A stretch of 64,000 nucleotides of DNA. Source: JBEKHT01 sp049516595 (GTDB taxonomy: Bacteria > Chloroflexota > Anaerolineae > Anaerolineales > RBG-16-64-43). This document shows, piece by piece, positions 1-9,075 of this stretch (positions within the stretch are counted from its first letter, which is position 1; every line of letters begins with the position of its first letter). The DNA lies in contig JBEKSY010000003.1 of NCBI GenBank assembly GCA_049516595.1, positions 62,001 through 126,000 of the forward strand, given 5' to 3'. The translations under genes were made by a program, and so were the position numbers. The notes below the pieces were generated by a model. That model made no database searches. It saw nothing but the letters and a program-made list of their open reading frames with translations, and was not told where the DNA came from.

Positions 1-1306
1 GGTCGTAGCCTGTGTCGAAGCTCACATTCCCCAGGTATTGTGCCATCGAGAAGTTCTCCCCCGGGGCGACCAGGACCCCATCGAACTTGCTGGCCGCCAG
101 TTCGATGTTGTGGATGCGGGCATTGCTCGACCCCTTGAAGCCGGTCCATTGTTGCCCCTTGGGAAGCAGGCCGCTGATCCCCAAACTGGACGCGGTAGCT
201 TTGTCGCCCACCTTCGGATCCACGTAGGTGAGAACCAACGAGGCCTGATGTTGACCGGCCGCTATGGCCGCCTGGATGGACGAGACCGACTTCGCCAGAT
301 CCAGGCCGCGGCCTTTCACCCCGCCCTGCAAGAGCACAAGCTGCCCGGTGGTCTCATCCAAGTGAAAGCGCGGGTTCTGAGGAGGCCGCCCCAACTTCGG
401 GGCAAGGGAGTTCAGGAAAGCGGCCAGCTGCGTATCCTCGAGGGCCAGCGCATACTGGACGCTACTGCCTGCATTCACCCGGCGGAAAGTGAGCATTGAG
501 GACAAGTCCCGGGGCGACCAGATCCAGGGCCCCGGGTCCCCCGCGACGGCTTGAGGCAGCACCACGCTGAACGGTTCGGAAAGCAGGGCCTGCGCCTTCT
601 GGGCCTGGGCGGAAGCATCCAGCACCAACGGTGCGCTCTGCTGGGTTACCAGAGGAATCGTGGCTTCGGTCATGCTCCCGAGGGGAACCGCCAGAAGCGA
701 AAGCGTGGTCGAAATATCCACCTGCCGGCCCAATTGGCCCGGCAGCGCCTCCACCTGAGTGCCGTTCATGCGCAAGCGCGCTTCGACCGTCGGTTGATCC
801 AGAAGGAGCGCGATCCTTTGCAGGAAGGCTTGAGCGCTGCCCGCGTCGTACTGAACAATCACGGGAAGGCTCCGTCCGAAGAATCGCGCGGAGGCTTGAT
901 CCACCATGTCGACCCAAGGATCTCCAGACCGCCCCACCCGGAAGGCCTGGTTGAGGGTCCCCAGGAGATCGATCGACATCCCCAGCTGCGAGGGGGAAGC
1001 CCGCCAAGATTGACTGCCCTCGGTGAAAGTGATGACGCCGTCCTGGGGATAGGACAAGCCCCCAACGAGCTGCCGGGCCGCCTGTTCGGCAGTGAGTCCG
1101 GAAAGGTCCAATCCGCCGACCGAGACCCCGGGATAGATACGACCGTTGTAGGCGGACTGATAGAAACCCAGGCCGGCTGCGGATAGGATGAGCAGCGAGA
1201 CTGCCCCGGCCAAGGCGACGGCCATGATCTGCATGGCGACGCGAAGGAAAGCCGGCCGGCCCGCACGCGTTGTGTGCGCTACCGGGAAGATCGGTTGAGT
1301 TGCCAT
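1..1306 (-). CDS. VanW family protein with peptidoglycan-binding-like repeats (3' end outside window)
   Basis: Reading the minus strand from an ATG at 1306 gives 435 codons open to the window edge. The N-terminus has one membrane segment (about residues 25-48, AVALAGAVSLLILSAAG). It is followed by an extracellular region with the motif YPGVSVGGLDLSGLT, typical of the domain PG_binding_4, and a second similar repeat. The visible C-terminus (NIELAASKFDGVLVAPGENFS) is the start of a VanW domain. Proteins of this YoaR-like architecture sit outside the membrane in Gram-positive and related bacteria; their molecular role is not established. The rest of VanW lies beyond the edge. glpD lies upstream on the same strand, 320 bases away, so a separate promoter is likely. 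Confidence 0.85.
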   Translation of the reverse strand, partial: MATQPIFPVAHTTRAGRPAFLRVAMQIMAVALAGAVSLLILSAAGLGFYQSAYNGRIYPGVSVGGLDLSGLTAEQAARQLVGGLSYPQDGVITFTEGSQSWRASPSQLGMSIDLLGTLNQAFRVGRSGDPWVDMVDQASARFFGRSLPVIVQYDAGSAQAFLQRIALLLDQPTVEARLRMNGTQVEALPGQLGRQVDISTTLSLLAVPLGSMTEATIPLVTQQSAPLVLDASAQAQKAQALLSEPFSVVLPQAVAGDPGPWIWSPRDLSSMLTFRRVNAGSSVQYALALEDTQLAAFLNSLAPKLGRPPQNPRFHLDETTGQLVLLQGGVKGRGLDLAKSVSSIQAAIAAGQHQASLVLTYVDPKVGDKATASSLGISGLLPKGQQWTGFKGSSNARIHNIELAASKFDGVLVAPGENFSMAQYLGNVSFDTGYD

Positions 1307-1568
1307 AGGTCGACGATTATACCCGCACGGCTTTGGCCCTCCCGGGGGGAGGGATTCATTGAGTTGGCCGGGTTCCCGTGCCTCCACTCCGCCGGCTTGG
1401 CCGAGTCGTCTTCAGAGGTGGGGGCCGTCCTCGAAAGGGGTGGGCCTCCTTTCCCCTGCGACGAGGATTCAAGATCGCGGATCCCTCGGCCCAGCAGCCC
1501 TGCGAGAGCCCATTCGACCTGCCCGCGATATCCCCCAATTGGGTATTCCTGTTCTCGCAAGGACGCCT

Positions 1569-1611
1569 GGACCGAACGACTTCGGTCCCCGCTGGGCCCT
1601 CCGAGAGGACC
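1569..1611 (-). terminator. Two stacked hairpins just after glpD
   Basis: Two hairpins follow the glpD stop codon at 1628. One at 1595-1611 has a 7-bp stem with one G-U pair on the minus strand and a 3-nt loop. One at 1569-1588 has a perfect 8-bp stem (GGACCGAA/TTCGGTCC) with a CGAC loop. Neither has a clear U-tract. They probably end the glpD transcript. The rest of the 1307-1627 gap shows nothing I recognise. Confidence 0.45.
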
Positions 1612-1627
1612 GCCCTTCAGGTCTTTC

Positions 1628-3238
1628 TCAAAGAGATTGTTCAAGCCGCTCACGAGCTTGCTGCTCCTCACCCATTCGACGCCTTGCATCCCAAACGAAC
1701 TCCCTGGAGAGCAACTCGCAAACCCTGGGCAGTGCTGCCTTTGCCGCGGAGAGATCCAGGAATGCCAACCGGAGACGACGAGCCAGGACATCGATGGGCG
1801 TCTGTGCCAGTTCCTCTCGCGCGGCCCACAGGACCTCGGCCTCCAGGTATGGATACCCGGGCGCCAACCTCGCGGAGTACCCCTGGGTGGCCACCTTGGC
1901 CACGCTCTCCGACCGGTCCCCGTAGGCCTGATTCAGGTAATCCGCGATGTCTCGCTCGAGCCCGAAACTCTGCGCAAGCCTTGCCGCATTTCCGGGGTCA
2001 TAGCCTGCCCCGCCCACCAAGGGGAGACCATTCGTTTGGCATTTCCGCGCGGCCCGCAGATTGTTGATCTTGAGCGTCTGGTCGACGCAGTCCTCCGCCA
2101 TCTTGCGATAGGTTGTCCACTTGCCGCCCGTGATTGTGATCAGGCCCGACGGGCTTCGCACGATGACGTGATCGCGGGAAAGCTTCGCGGTGCCTCCCGC
2201 CTTGGGATCCGAGACCAGAGGGCGGAGACCGCACCAGGCGGCTTTGACATCTGCGCGAGAGATCTCGCCCTCAAAGTACCGCCTCAGATGGCGGAGGATG
2301 TACTCGATCTCCTCTTCCGTCGCCCGCGGGTGGTCGCTTACTTCGGCGGGGTTGTCCGTTGTTCCGGCCAATACCTGGCCCAACCAGGGGAGCGCAAAGG
2401 CCACCCGTCCATCTTCCGTCTTGGGAATCAGCATGCCGGTCCCACGGGGGATGAAGGATCCGTCCAGGATGAGGTGGACGCCCGAACTTGCGCTGACCAT
2501 GGGGGCAACTGCCGGGTCATCCATCCTGCGGATGGTGTCGGTGTACGGCCCGGTGGCATTGACCAACCCGCGAGCGTTCACTTCGAAAGTCTGACCATCC
2601 CGGACATCGCGCAGTTGGGCTCCCACCACCTTCCCTCGTTTTTGGATCAGGCCGGTTGCCTCGACGTAGTTGGCCACGGCCGCACCTTGAGCGATAGCCG
2701 TGAGCGCGATGCTCACGTTCATACGAGCGTCGTCGAATTGGCCGTCGTAGTAGAGCACGGCGCCGACCAAGCCCTTCTGCCGTAATGTGGGCATCCGCTC
2801 GAGCGCGGCGCGCTTGGGGAGAAAGCGACTGGGACCCACGCTCGCTTTCCCAGAGAGCCCGTCGTACATCTTCAGACCGGTCCAGTAGTAAGGAGCCTCC
2901 CAGAGCTTATACAGCGGCGTGATCAGAGTGATCGCACGCGCCAGGTGCGGGGCGAGGCGTAGCAACACCGCACGCTCATGCAGGGCATCGCGCACCAAGT
3001 TGAATTGGCTCACGTCGAAGCCCTTGATCGCTTGCTCGAGATAGCGCACCCCTCCATGGATGAGCTTAGTGCTGCGTGAAGAGGTGCCTTCGGAAAAGTC
3101 CTGCCGCTCGACCAGGGCGACCTTCAATCCTCGGGAGGCAGCGTCAAGGGCGACCCCACAGCCTGTGGCTCCGCCCCCAATCACCAAAAGGTCAAACGTC
3201 TCCGTCCTCATGCGTTCGATTTGGTCCTTGCGATGCAT
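1628..3238 (-). CDS. glpD: FAD-dependent glycerol-3-phosphate dehydrogenase
   Basis: GlpD oxidises sn-glycerol 3-phosphate to dihydroxyacetone phosphate at the membrane and passes electrons to quinone. The 536-residue product has the FAD-binding GGGATGCG motif near residues 21-28. The family signatures follow: SRSTKLIHGGVRYLEQ, a DARMNVSIALTA segment and ITGGKWTTYRKMAED near the C-terminal domain. Length is normal for the family. The open frame extends upstream to 3550, but the ATG at 3238 is preceded by GGGGAGG at 6-nt spacing and fits the family N-terminus; MRTET at 3211 is the alternative. The partner kinase glpK lies 33 kb away on the same strand, so glycerol use is not clustered here. 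Confidence 0.95.
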   Translation of the reverse strand: MHRKDQIERMRTETFDLLVIGGGATGCGVALDAASRGLKVALVERQDFSEGTSSRSTKLIHGGVRYLEQAIKGFDVSQFNLVRDALHERAVLLRLAPHLARAITLITPLYKLWEAPYYWTGLKMYDGLSGKASVGPSRFLPKRAALERMPTLRQKGLVGAVLYYDGQFDDARMNVSIALTAIAQGAAVANYVEATGLIQKRGKVVGAQLRDVRDGQTFEVNARGLVNATGPYTDTIRRMDDPAVAPMVSASSGVHLILDGSFIPRGTGMLIPKTEDGRVAFALPWLGQVLAGTTDNPAEVSDHPRATEEEIEYILRHLRRYFEGEISRADVKAAWCGLRPLVSDPKAGGTAKLSRDHVIVRSPSGLITITGGKWTTYRKMAEDCVDQTLKINNLRAARKCQTNGLPLVGGAGYDPGNAARLAQSFGLERDIADYLNQAYGDRSESVAKVATQGYSARLAPGYPYLEAEVLWAAREELAQTPIDVLARRLRLAFLDLSAAKAALPRVCELLSREFVWDARRRMGEEQQARERLEQSL

Positions 3239-3429
3239 GGATAGCCTCCCCAATTCAAATCCGATGGACTCTCCAAGCGGAGACCCTTCGGCTGTCATCT
3301 GGCAGCCTGAGGACGCCGTCAAGTCGCCCCCCGGTGTAGGATACCCGACGCGCCGCGTCCCAAGGTATGAGTTTGCTCGCCCAGAGCAGCGCCATCCGGC
3401 CCTACGCTGCAGCTCGAGCGGATTGGGTC

Positions 3430-4161
3430 TCAGCCTCGTCGGCCAATCCCCTCCTGCAGGGAGTGATCTCCCCCTCCATCGTGCCGCTCTCTGTCCGAAG
3501 GTTCCGCTTGGTTTCTCACCGCCGCATACCGCGAGAGAAGATGAACCCAAGGAAGCGAAACACGGCCAAAGACGCGCGCCCCTTGCAGGTGCTCTCGGAA
3601 CTGCTGGGCCTGCCCGAAGGGCTCGATCAACAGTCCCGCCCGCCCCAGCTCGACGGGGTGGTGGCTGTCACTGCCCGCCGTTTGCCCAAGCCCATGCCGG
3701 GCGGCAAACCTTCGTGCCCGAAGATTGCCTCCTGGAAAAGCACAGCGCGCATTCAGCCCCTCGACTGCGTCTATCCAAGGCAGGAATTCCAAGAGGTCCA
3801 CCTCGCTCCAGGACCCCGATCGGAAGCGATCGAAAGGATGGGCCACGCTGACGACGCCGTCTTGGGCTCGGATGAGCGAGATTGCCTCCCGCGGATCCAG
3901 GCCCGCAGGGACTTCCTCGTGAAGAAAGTAGGCAAGCAGCTCGCCCCGAGTGGTCATCACCTCCTCGCCCAGAATGACAAGATCCGGGGCGAGACTGGCC
4001 ACCTCCAGCGCCCCTCGAAGAGAGTTGTGGTCCGTGATCGCGATTTGGTCAAGTTTCGCCCGGCGGGCCGCGGCCACAAACTGCTCGGGACGGGTGAGCG
4101 AGTCTTTTGATCGATAGGTGTGGGCATGCAAGTCAACGCGCCACATCCGAGGTTTCTCCAT
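3430..4161 (-). CDS. PHP-domain metal-dependent phosphoesterase
   Basis: A 243-residue PHP-domain protein. Metal ligands are visible as DLHAHT (residues 10-15), ITDHN, the EEV stretch, VAHPFDRF and GSDSHH near the C-terminal third. This pattern fits the TrpH/YciV-like phosphoesterases that cleave nucleotide or related phosphate esters; the substrate here is unknown. The ATG at 4161 has GGAGAG four bases upstream, and its first residues run directly into the PHP motif, so the longer frame back to 4290 is unlikely. The gene overlaps the end of the YbhN-like gene upstream by 29 bases, which implies co-transcription and translational coupling with it and probably with the DUF362 gene. Confidence 0.88.
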   Translation of the reverse strand: MEKPRMWRVDLHAHTYRSKDSLTRPEQFVAAARRAKLDQIAITDHNSLRGALEVASLAPDLVILGEEVMTTRGELLAYFLHEEVPAGLDPREAISLIRAQDGVVSVAHPFDRFRSGSWSEVDLLEFLPWIDAVEGLNARCAFPGGNLRARRFAARHGLGQTAGSDSHHPVELGRAGLLIEPFGQAQQFREHLQGARVFGRVSLPWVHLLSRYAAVRNQAEPSDRERHDGGGDHSLQEGIGRRG

Positions 4162-5260
4162 TTCTCTCCAACCTGTGCCACAGTGAGGGGGTTGCAATCC
4201 AGACCAGCAGACCGAGCCCAACCCCGAACCAGAGGGTCCCCAGTCGGATGAGAAGGGTGGCAGCGACGGCCACGGCATGCGGGGGGGCAAGCGTCAGAAG
4301 CAAAAGGCCAGTGAGGCTGGCTTCGGCGGCGCCCAATCCGCCAGGCAAGGCCGAAACAGCGCCTACCACGGTCGAAAACGCGAGCACAAAAACGGCCAGC
4401 ACAAGGGTGTTCACGCTGTTGGGCATCCCCAGTCCGCGGAGAATCAGGAAGAAACCAACTCCCTCGCCGAGCCAGGAAACCGTTCCCAGGCTAACCGCAA
4501 TCAGAGTGGGGCCCGGTCGAAACAGGCGGTAGCTAGCCTCGTAGAAACCGTGCAAAGGGTGGATTCTTGCCCCAAGAACCGGGAATGTCTCCATCCTGGA
4601 GAGAATCCAGAGAGCCAGAGGGCGAATCTGGGAGACAACCACCACCCCCAGAAGAGCAAGCAGAACCGCCAGGAACCCCGGCCACAAGCGAGGGTAGGTA
4701 ATCACGCCCAGAAGCGACAGGATTAGGACCGCCAGACCGTCACTGATGCGCTCCGCAATCACGATCGGAAGGCCGCTGGCAAAAGGCAGACCGCTCCATT
4801 CGCTGAGCCAAAACGCCTTAAGCGCCTCCCCCACCTTACCGGGTGTGACGGCGAGCGGGAACCCGGCCACAAACAGTCGCGCGCTGCGCAGCGCGGGGAG
4901 GTTGGTCACCCCCAGCCAGCGAACATAGAAATGCCATTTGACGAACCGGAGAACATAGTTGAACAATGTGCACACCAATGTAAGTGGGAAGATCTCCCAG
5001 GGGAATCGACTCAGGGTCACCCGAAGCGCCGACATATCCGACCAGAAAGCGAGGCCGAGGGTCACTAGGAGGCCGAGCCCAAACCCAATCATCAACCCAT
5101 TGCGCAGATTGGGAAGGCGCGTCTTCGCCGTGCTGGAGTAAGGGGGAAGACTCATCTCGGCGGGATCTTGCCTGAGCTCCGGAGGGGCCGCCACGGCATA
5201 CCACCCCTTAGCTTGCAACGGGCCGGGGGTCTTCACGGGCGGCGCCACGGTCTCCTCCAT
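4133..5260 (-). CDS. YbhN/AglD-type integral membrane protein (lysylphosphatidylglycerol synthase TM region family, flippase-like)
   Basis: A 375-residue polytopic membrane protein with about eight hydrophobic segments, starting with LMIGFGLGLLVTLGLAFW. It carries the family signatures FVKWHFYVRWLG, FPLAVTPGKVGEALKAFWL and ALPGGLGAAEASLTGLL. The family (UPF0104, related to the membrane part of MprF and to archaeal AglD) is associated with lipid or lipid-linked sugar handling, but this member has no known substrate. The start is uncertain: ATG 5260 has only a weak ribosome binding site, the open frame extends to 5365 inside the DUF362 gene, and a later ATG at 5155 also fits. It lies 49 bases after the DUF362 gene and overlaps the PHP gene. 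Confidence 0.85.
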   Translation of the reverse strand: MEETVAPPVKTPGPLQAKGWYAVAAPPELRQDPAEMSLPPYSSTAKTRLPNLRNGLMIGFGLGLLVTLGLAFWSDMSALRVTLSRFPWEIFPLTLVCTLFNYVLRFVKWHFYVRWLGVTNLPALRSARLFVAGFPLAVTPGKVGEALKAFWLSEWSGLPFASGLPIVIAERISDGLAVLILSLLGVITYPRLWPGFLAVLLALLGVVVVSQIRPLALWILSRMETFPVLGARIHPLHGFYEASYRLFRPGPTLIAVSLGTVSWLGEGVGFFLILRGLGMPNSVNTLVLAVFVLAFSTVVGAVSALPGGLGAAEASLTGLLLLTLAPPHAVAVAATLLIRLGTLWFGVGLGLLVWIATPSLWHRLERNGETSDVAR

Positions 5261-5309
5261 CCGCACTTGGATGGAAAGACATGTCCAGATTGGGTTCCAG
5301 CGAGCTCGG

Positions 5310-6512
5310 CTAGTGCAGAAACAGTACTCCGAAGACGACCAACGCGACGACCACCCCCAGCCCAAGGAGCGCTTGCACCACCGTCTTTGGCTCCATTCCC
5401 GGCATCACCACCCGGCCATCCCCATAGGATCGGAAGAGCTCACCCCACCCGGTCCGGAGGGCCTCCCGCACGCGCTTTCTACCCACAAAGGGATACCAAT
5501 AGACATTGTGATAGAAATTGCTGGCGAAGTAGGCCCAGGGCACAAGAGGCGTCCGCAGCAAGAGCGGCTCCATGAAGTGGAGCCAGCCGTGATAGATCAT
5601 CTTCTGGCCGCGGGAAGCGAAAGTATCCTCTCGGCGAAAGTTCCAGTTGGGCTCCTGGTTGATGTCGTATCCTAGAATCTCAATTTTGCTGGGGTCACCC
5701 ACCCCCAAATCAAGTTCGTGCGCTTTGCGGATGAACCGCAAGCTCATTGGGTCGAAGCCCTGAAGTTTGGCTGAGACCGCATCTATGGCTACCTGGTCGG
5801 CGGAGGCCAACAGGATGTCCTTGACATGCCAACGCATCGCACGCGGACCAGGGCCATCGCCCGCAAACGTGCCGTCCATCACCGCGAAGAGTCCAGGGTG
5901 AATCTCCTGCTGGATCATCAGGAGATCGACCAGGGTGTCATCGATCACGCCATGAGTCCAATGGCGCTCGCGGTGCAGGAGACCCCCGAAGGCGTTCTTC
6001 ATTGCCCCGCTGATCGAGGTGAATACGTGGGTCTTGACCGTCGGGAGGTGAACCATATTCTTGCCCAGGAGCGCCTTGGGAATATAGACCCCGGCGGGGT
6101 ACACCTTGTCCAGCACGAGGAAAGCCCGTTTTGGCTCGTAGCGGAACCATTCGAATTTCTGTTCATACAGGTAGATGCAGGGGACCCCGTACTTGTCGGT
6201 GACGAATTTGTGCTTGTTGTTGAACTCGCCGACGCGGGTATCGACCACCACCGTGTCATTGTGGATGCCCACCAAATCGGAATACCCCATATTGCGCAAC
6301 GCGACGAGGGTCCCTTCCAGCTGCCAAGGTTCCGTGGAGCAGGCCGGATACCAAGTTTGCCAAGAGATATTGATCTTGACTCCGGTTGTGACATTCCTAG
6401 GCAGCGCTTGTTCCACCCCGGCCAGCTTCATCACGCGTTCCACATCCCTGATCACGGTAGCGGGGGTAGTCTTGAGGACGGCGACTTTTCCCTTGCCGAA
6501 GAAATCGCTCAT
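5310..6512 (-). CDS. DUF362 domain protein with C-terminal membrane anchor
   Basis: A 400-residue protein matching the DUF362 pattern: an N-terminal VAVLKTTPATVIRDVERVM segment, VKINISWQTWYPA, VHLPTVKTHVFTSISGAMKN and an ADQVAIDAVSAK stretch. DUF362 proteins often carry ferredoxin-type Fe-S clusters, but I see no CxxCxxC motif here. The last 25 residues (LLGLGVVVALVVFGVLFLH) form a transmembrane helix, so the domain is probably tethered to the inner face of the membrane. Function is unknown. It heads an apparent three-gene operon with the YbhN-like and PHP genes. The ATG at 6512 begins a good family N-terminus (MSDFFGKGKVAVLK). Confidence 0.85.
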   Translation of the reverse strand: MSDFFGKGKVAVLKTTPATVIRDVERVMKLAGVEQALPRNVTTGVKINISWQTWYPACSTEPWQLEGTLVALRNMGYSDLVGIHNDTVVVDTRVGEFNNKHKFVTDKYGVPCIYLYEQKFEWFRYEPKRAFLVLDKVYPAGVYIPKALLGKNMVHLPTVKTHVFTSISGAMKNAFGGLLHRERHWTHGVIDDTLVDLLMIQQEIHPGLFAVMDGTFAGDGPGPRAMRWHVKDILLASADQVAIDAVSAKLQGFDPMSLRFIRKAHELDLGVGDPSKIEILGYDINQEPNWNFRREDTFASRGQKMIYHGWLHFMEPLLLRTPLVPWAYFASNFYHNVYWYPFVGRKRVREALRTGWGELFRSYGDGRVVMPGMEPKTVVQALLGLGVVVALVVFGVLFLH

Positions 6513-6667
6513 TCCGACCCTCCGAGCCCAAACGCAGTGTTGCCTGTGGCAAGCTGGGGGAGTTCATCAGCCGGGATCGTGCCCTGGCGACTCGAACATT
6601 CTAATGCCGGGAAGATGGAGCGTCCAGCGCTCAAGGGTAAGGCCGGAGATCTTCCTTCGAGGTGGCT

Positions 6668-7192
6668 ATGCGCTTGCAGGCGAAGGAGGTGGCCTAGCTG
6701 GCAGGCCCGGGTTTCGAAGACCTGGAGCTCTGGGTGCCATGGATGCGTCTGCGAGAGGAAGGCGCCAGCGTGACCGTGGTCGGGATCCGTGCGGGGGAAA
6801 AGTATGCCGGCAAGACCGACCTTCCGGCCCACGCAGATGTAGGCTGCGAAGAGGCTCGGGCCGATGATTACGACGCGGCAGTGGTCCCCGGCGGAGGGGC
6901 ACCCGCCAAGTTGCGGCGATTCGATGGGGTCGGAAGGCCTGTGCGCGAGGCCCATCTGTCAGGCAAGACAGTCGGAATGATCTGCCACGCGCCACTCGTA
7001 GGCATCAGCGCGGGGATCGTTCGAGGACACGCAGCCGTGGGCAGCGAGGGGATTAAGGACGATTGGGTGAACGGCCGAACCGCGTGGTGAGACGATCCAG
7101 CTTTTCGCAGCGGCAATCTCGTCTGTGGCCGAGCGGTCGCCGACATCCCCGACTTCTGTAGGGAATTGGGGAGCGCCATCGCCTCGCAGTAG
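6668..7192 (+). pseudogene. PfpI/DJ-1 family (intracellular protease/amidase-like), two in-frame stops
   Basis: From the ATG at 6668, with GAGGTGG just upstream, the frame reads as a PfpI/DJ-1 protein of normal length (174 codons) to a TAG at 7190-7192. The conserved parts GFEDLELWVP, DDYDAAVVPGGGAP, the nucleophile elbow ICHAP (Cys at codon 106), VSEGIKDDW-like and NLVCGRA...IPDFCREL are all in one frame. It is interrupted by TAG at 6695-6697 and TGA at 7088-7090. Neither stop falls at a Cys position, so selenocysteine is not an explanation. I read this as a recently inactivated gene; an internal start after the first stop would still miss the first beta strand. Confidence 0.75.
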
Positions 7193-7286
7193 CCCTATTC
7201 CGCCAGGCTGCCGCTCCGTCCTCCTCGCCCGGATCCCCCTGGGGCGCGGCGTCCAACCCGTCGGTCGATCCGGAGAGGAATGTCCC

Positions 7287-7308
7287 CTGACCTATCTGAG
7301 ATAGTCAG
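7287..7308 (-). terminator. Possible hairpin overlapping the amidohydrolase stop codon
   Basis: An inverted repeat (CTGA-C-CTATC, loop TGA, GATAGTCAG) folds into a 9-bp stem with one bulge and includes the stop codon of the minus-strand amidohydrolase. There is no U-tract. Confidence 0.3.
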
Positions 7309-8636
7309 CCGCGGTACTCTCTGACCTGATGCATGCCCCTGCGGACCAAACCCAGCGCCCGCCGCTCCGCCTCGGCCTTGATCTTCTCCTCATCCAGCGT
7401 GAGCAGCTCACCATCCCGATACAGCCAGCGACCGTCAACCATCAGGTGAGTCACGTCCGCCGCCTTAGCGCAATGCACCACATTGGCCACCAAGTCATGG
7501 CGGGGTAGGAGATGGGGACGGTCCATGTCGATGAGCGCAATGTCGGCGGCGGACCCGGAGGAGATCATTCCCGAATCGACAAAACCGGCTGCCCTAGCCC
7601 CATTCCGGCTCGCCATTCTCAGCACCAAGTCCCCGGGGATTGCCTGAGGATCTCGCTGCTCGTGTTTTTGGAGAATGGCCGTCTCTCGCAGGGAGGCGAG
7701 CATGTCCAGATCACCATTCGAAGCCGGGCCGTCGGTCCCGATTGCGACGTTCACGCCCTTGGCCAGGAAGCGAGCCAAGTTGTTCACCCCCATCGCAAGC
7801 TTCATGTAGGTGATCGGCGCATGGGGCACGGTGACCCGATGTCGGGCCAGGATGTCCAGGTCTTGATCGCTTGCCGCCAGGCAATGGGCGGCAATGCAAC
7901 CCCCGGGCGCGCCCAGAACCCCGAGCCTCTCGAGATGCTCCACAGGGGTCCGCCCGTATTCGCGAAGGGAGTTATCGACTTGCTCCTGCGATTCGGCAAC
8001 ATGCAAATGGATCCCCAGGCTTCGACTTTGAGCCAACTCGGCCACCCGCGCCAGAAACGCGGGCGGACAGACATACGGGGAATGAGGCCCGAGGAACAGG
8101 TGCAGGCGACCGTCAGCGCGACCCCGCCAGCGGTCGATGAACGCCAGCGTTCCCTCCAGATTTGCGCCGATCTCCTTCTCGTCGCCAATGCCGAAGACAC
8201 ACCAGGCCAACCCCGCCTTCATCCCCGATTGCTCAAGCACCTCGGCCACGCGATCCATGTAGAAGTAGTGATCGTTGAACCCTGCGGTCCCCCCGCGAAT
8301 CATCTCGCACGCGGCGAGAGCAGCTCCCCAGTAAACGTCTTCGGGGCCGAGCGCGGACTCGGCCACCCATATCTTCTCATTCAGCCAGCGTGGAAAGGAC
8401 AAATCCTCGGCCCAGCCTCGCTCGAAGGTCATGGGACTGTGGCAATGCGCGTTGAAGAAAGCTGGTATCGCGACATGATTGGTGGCATCCACCGTCTCAT
8501 CCGGCTCAAAACCCGGCGGGGTCTGCCCGACGCCGACAATTCTCCTGTCACTTATGGCAAGCCGGCTTCCACGCAGTACGGTGCCTTGCTCGTCGAGCGT
8601 GATCACGTCCACGTTGCGGATCAGGGTTCGGGTCAT
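7305..8636 (-). CDS. Amidohydrolase, 5-methylthioadenosine/S-adenosylhomocysteine deaminase family
   Basis: A 443-residue metal-dependent hydrolase of the AtzA/TrzN/MtaD group, which deaminates or dechlorinates adenosine-like or triazine rings in the cytosol. Metal ligands appear in order: FNAHCHSPM (His64, His66), IHLHVAES, AAHCLAAS and GTDGPASNG. The sequence ERGWAEDLSFPRWLNEKIW matches the MtaD-type loop after the first motif. MTA/SAH deaminase is the most likely activity, but guanine or other deaminases cannot be excluded. The ATG at 8636 has a very strong GGAGGAG site; the frame further upstream has none. A TACAAT box at 8655-8660 on the same strand is a probable -10 element. No methionine-salvage genes are adjacent. 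Confidence 0.88.
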   Translation of the reverse strand: MTRTLIRNVDVITLDEQGTVLRGSRLAISDRRIVGVGQTPPGFEPDETVDATNHVAIPAFFNAHCHSPMTFERGWAEDLSFPRWLNEKIWVAESALGPEDVYWGAALAACEMIRGGTAGFNDHYFYMDRVAEVLEQSGMKAGLAWCVFGIGDEKEIGANLEGTLAFIDRWRGRADGRLHLFLGPHSPYVCPPAFLARVAELAQSRSLGIHLHVAESQEQVDNSLREYGRTPVEHLERLGVLGAPGGCIAAHCLAASDQDLDILARHRVTVPHAPITYMKLAMGVNNLARFLAKGVNVAIGTDGPASNGDLDMLASLRETAILQKHEQRDPQAIPGDLVLRMASRNGARAAGFVDSGMISSGSAADIALIDMDRPHLLPRHDLVANVVHCAKAADVTHLMVDGRWLYRDGELLTLDEEKIKAEAERRALGLVRRGMHQVREYRG

Positions 8637-9075
8637 GCCCTCTCCTCCGCTGCCATTGTACAGGGCAGAGCTTCCTACCGCTGGGTCCCAATAAGGCAAC
8701 TCGATAAAAACGCGACGGGAGGTTGATCCTGGCCCTGCTCAGATGGCGCATGGGTCCGTTTGGGGGCCTTCTGTCTAACTCCTCTGCCCCTGGACCCCTC
8801 CCCTCCCACCCACCCTCAAGATGCCCCAAGCGGTCGGAGGAGCCAGGGCGTGGAGGGACGTTGTCGAAATCAGGACGCGGAGGATAAGAGCGAAGGTTGA
8901 GATGCGCTTACCCTGGCTCTCTGGCCACATCCTAATTCTCGTCGTCGACCCAAGCCAACGATGGAGGTCACCCCGACAGCGCAGTTCAGGCGAGGACGGG
9001 GCGGGTCGCAATGCGCGACCACCCTGGCAGACCTGACCGAAAGGCAAAGCTCTCGGGGCTGAAGCCAGAGGGCGG
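8637..9075. other. Gene-free stretch
   Basis: Apart from the -10 box near its left end I see no gene, repeat or RNA structure. The short open frames on both strands lack ribosome binding sites and family resemblance. Confidence 0.5.
8655..8660 (-). promoter_or_regulatory. Likely -10 box of the amidohydrolase gene
   Basis: TACAAT on the minus strand lies 18 bases before the ATG, with the ribosome binding site between. No good -35 hexamer was found at 16-18 bp spacing. Confidence 0.4.

Noticed and set aside
1274..2785. Long plus-strand open frame (503 codons)
   Set aside because: It lies antisense to glpD, lacks any domain, and follows from GC-rich codon periodicity of the real gene.
6695..7090. 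Selenocysteine or pyrrolysine in the PfpI gene
   Set aside because: The two stops are different codons, lie at positions without conserved Cys, and have no supporting structure; decay is simpler.
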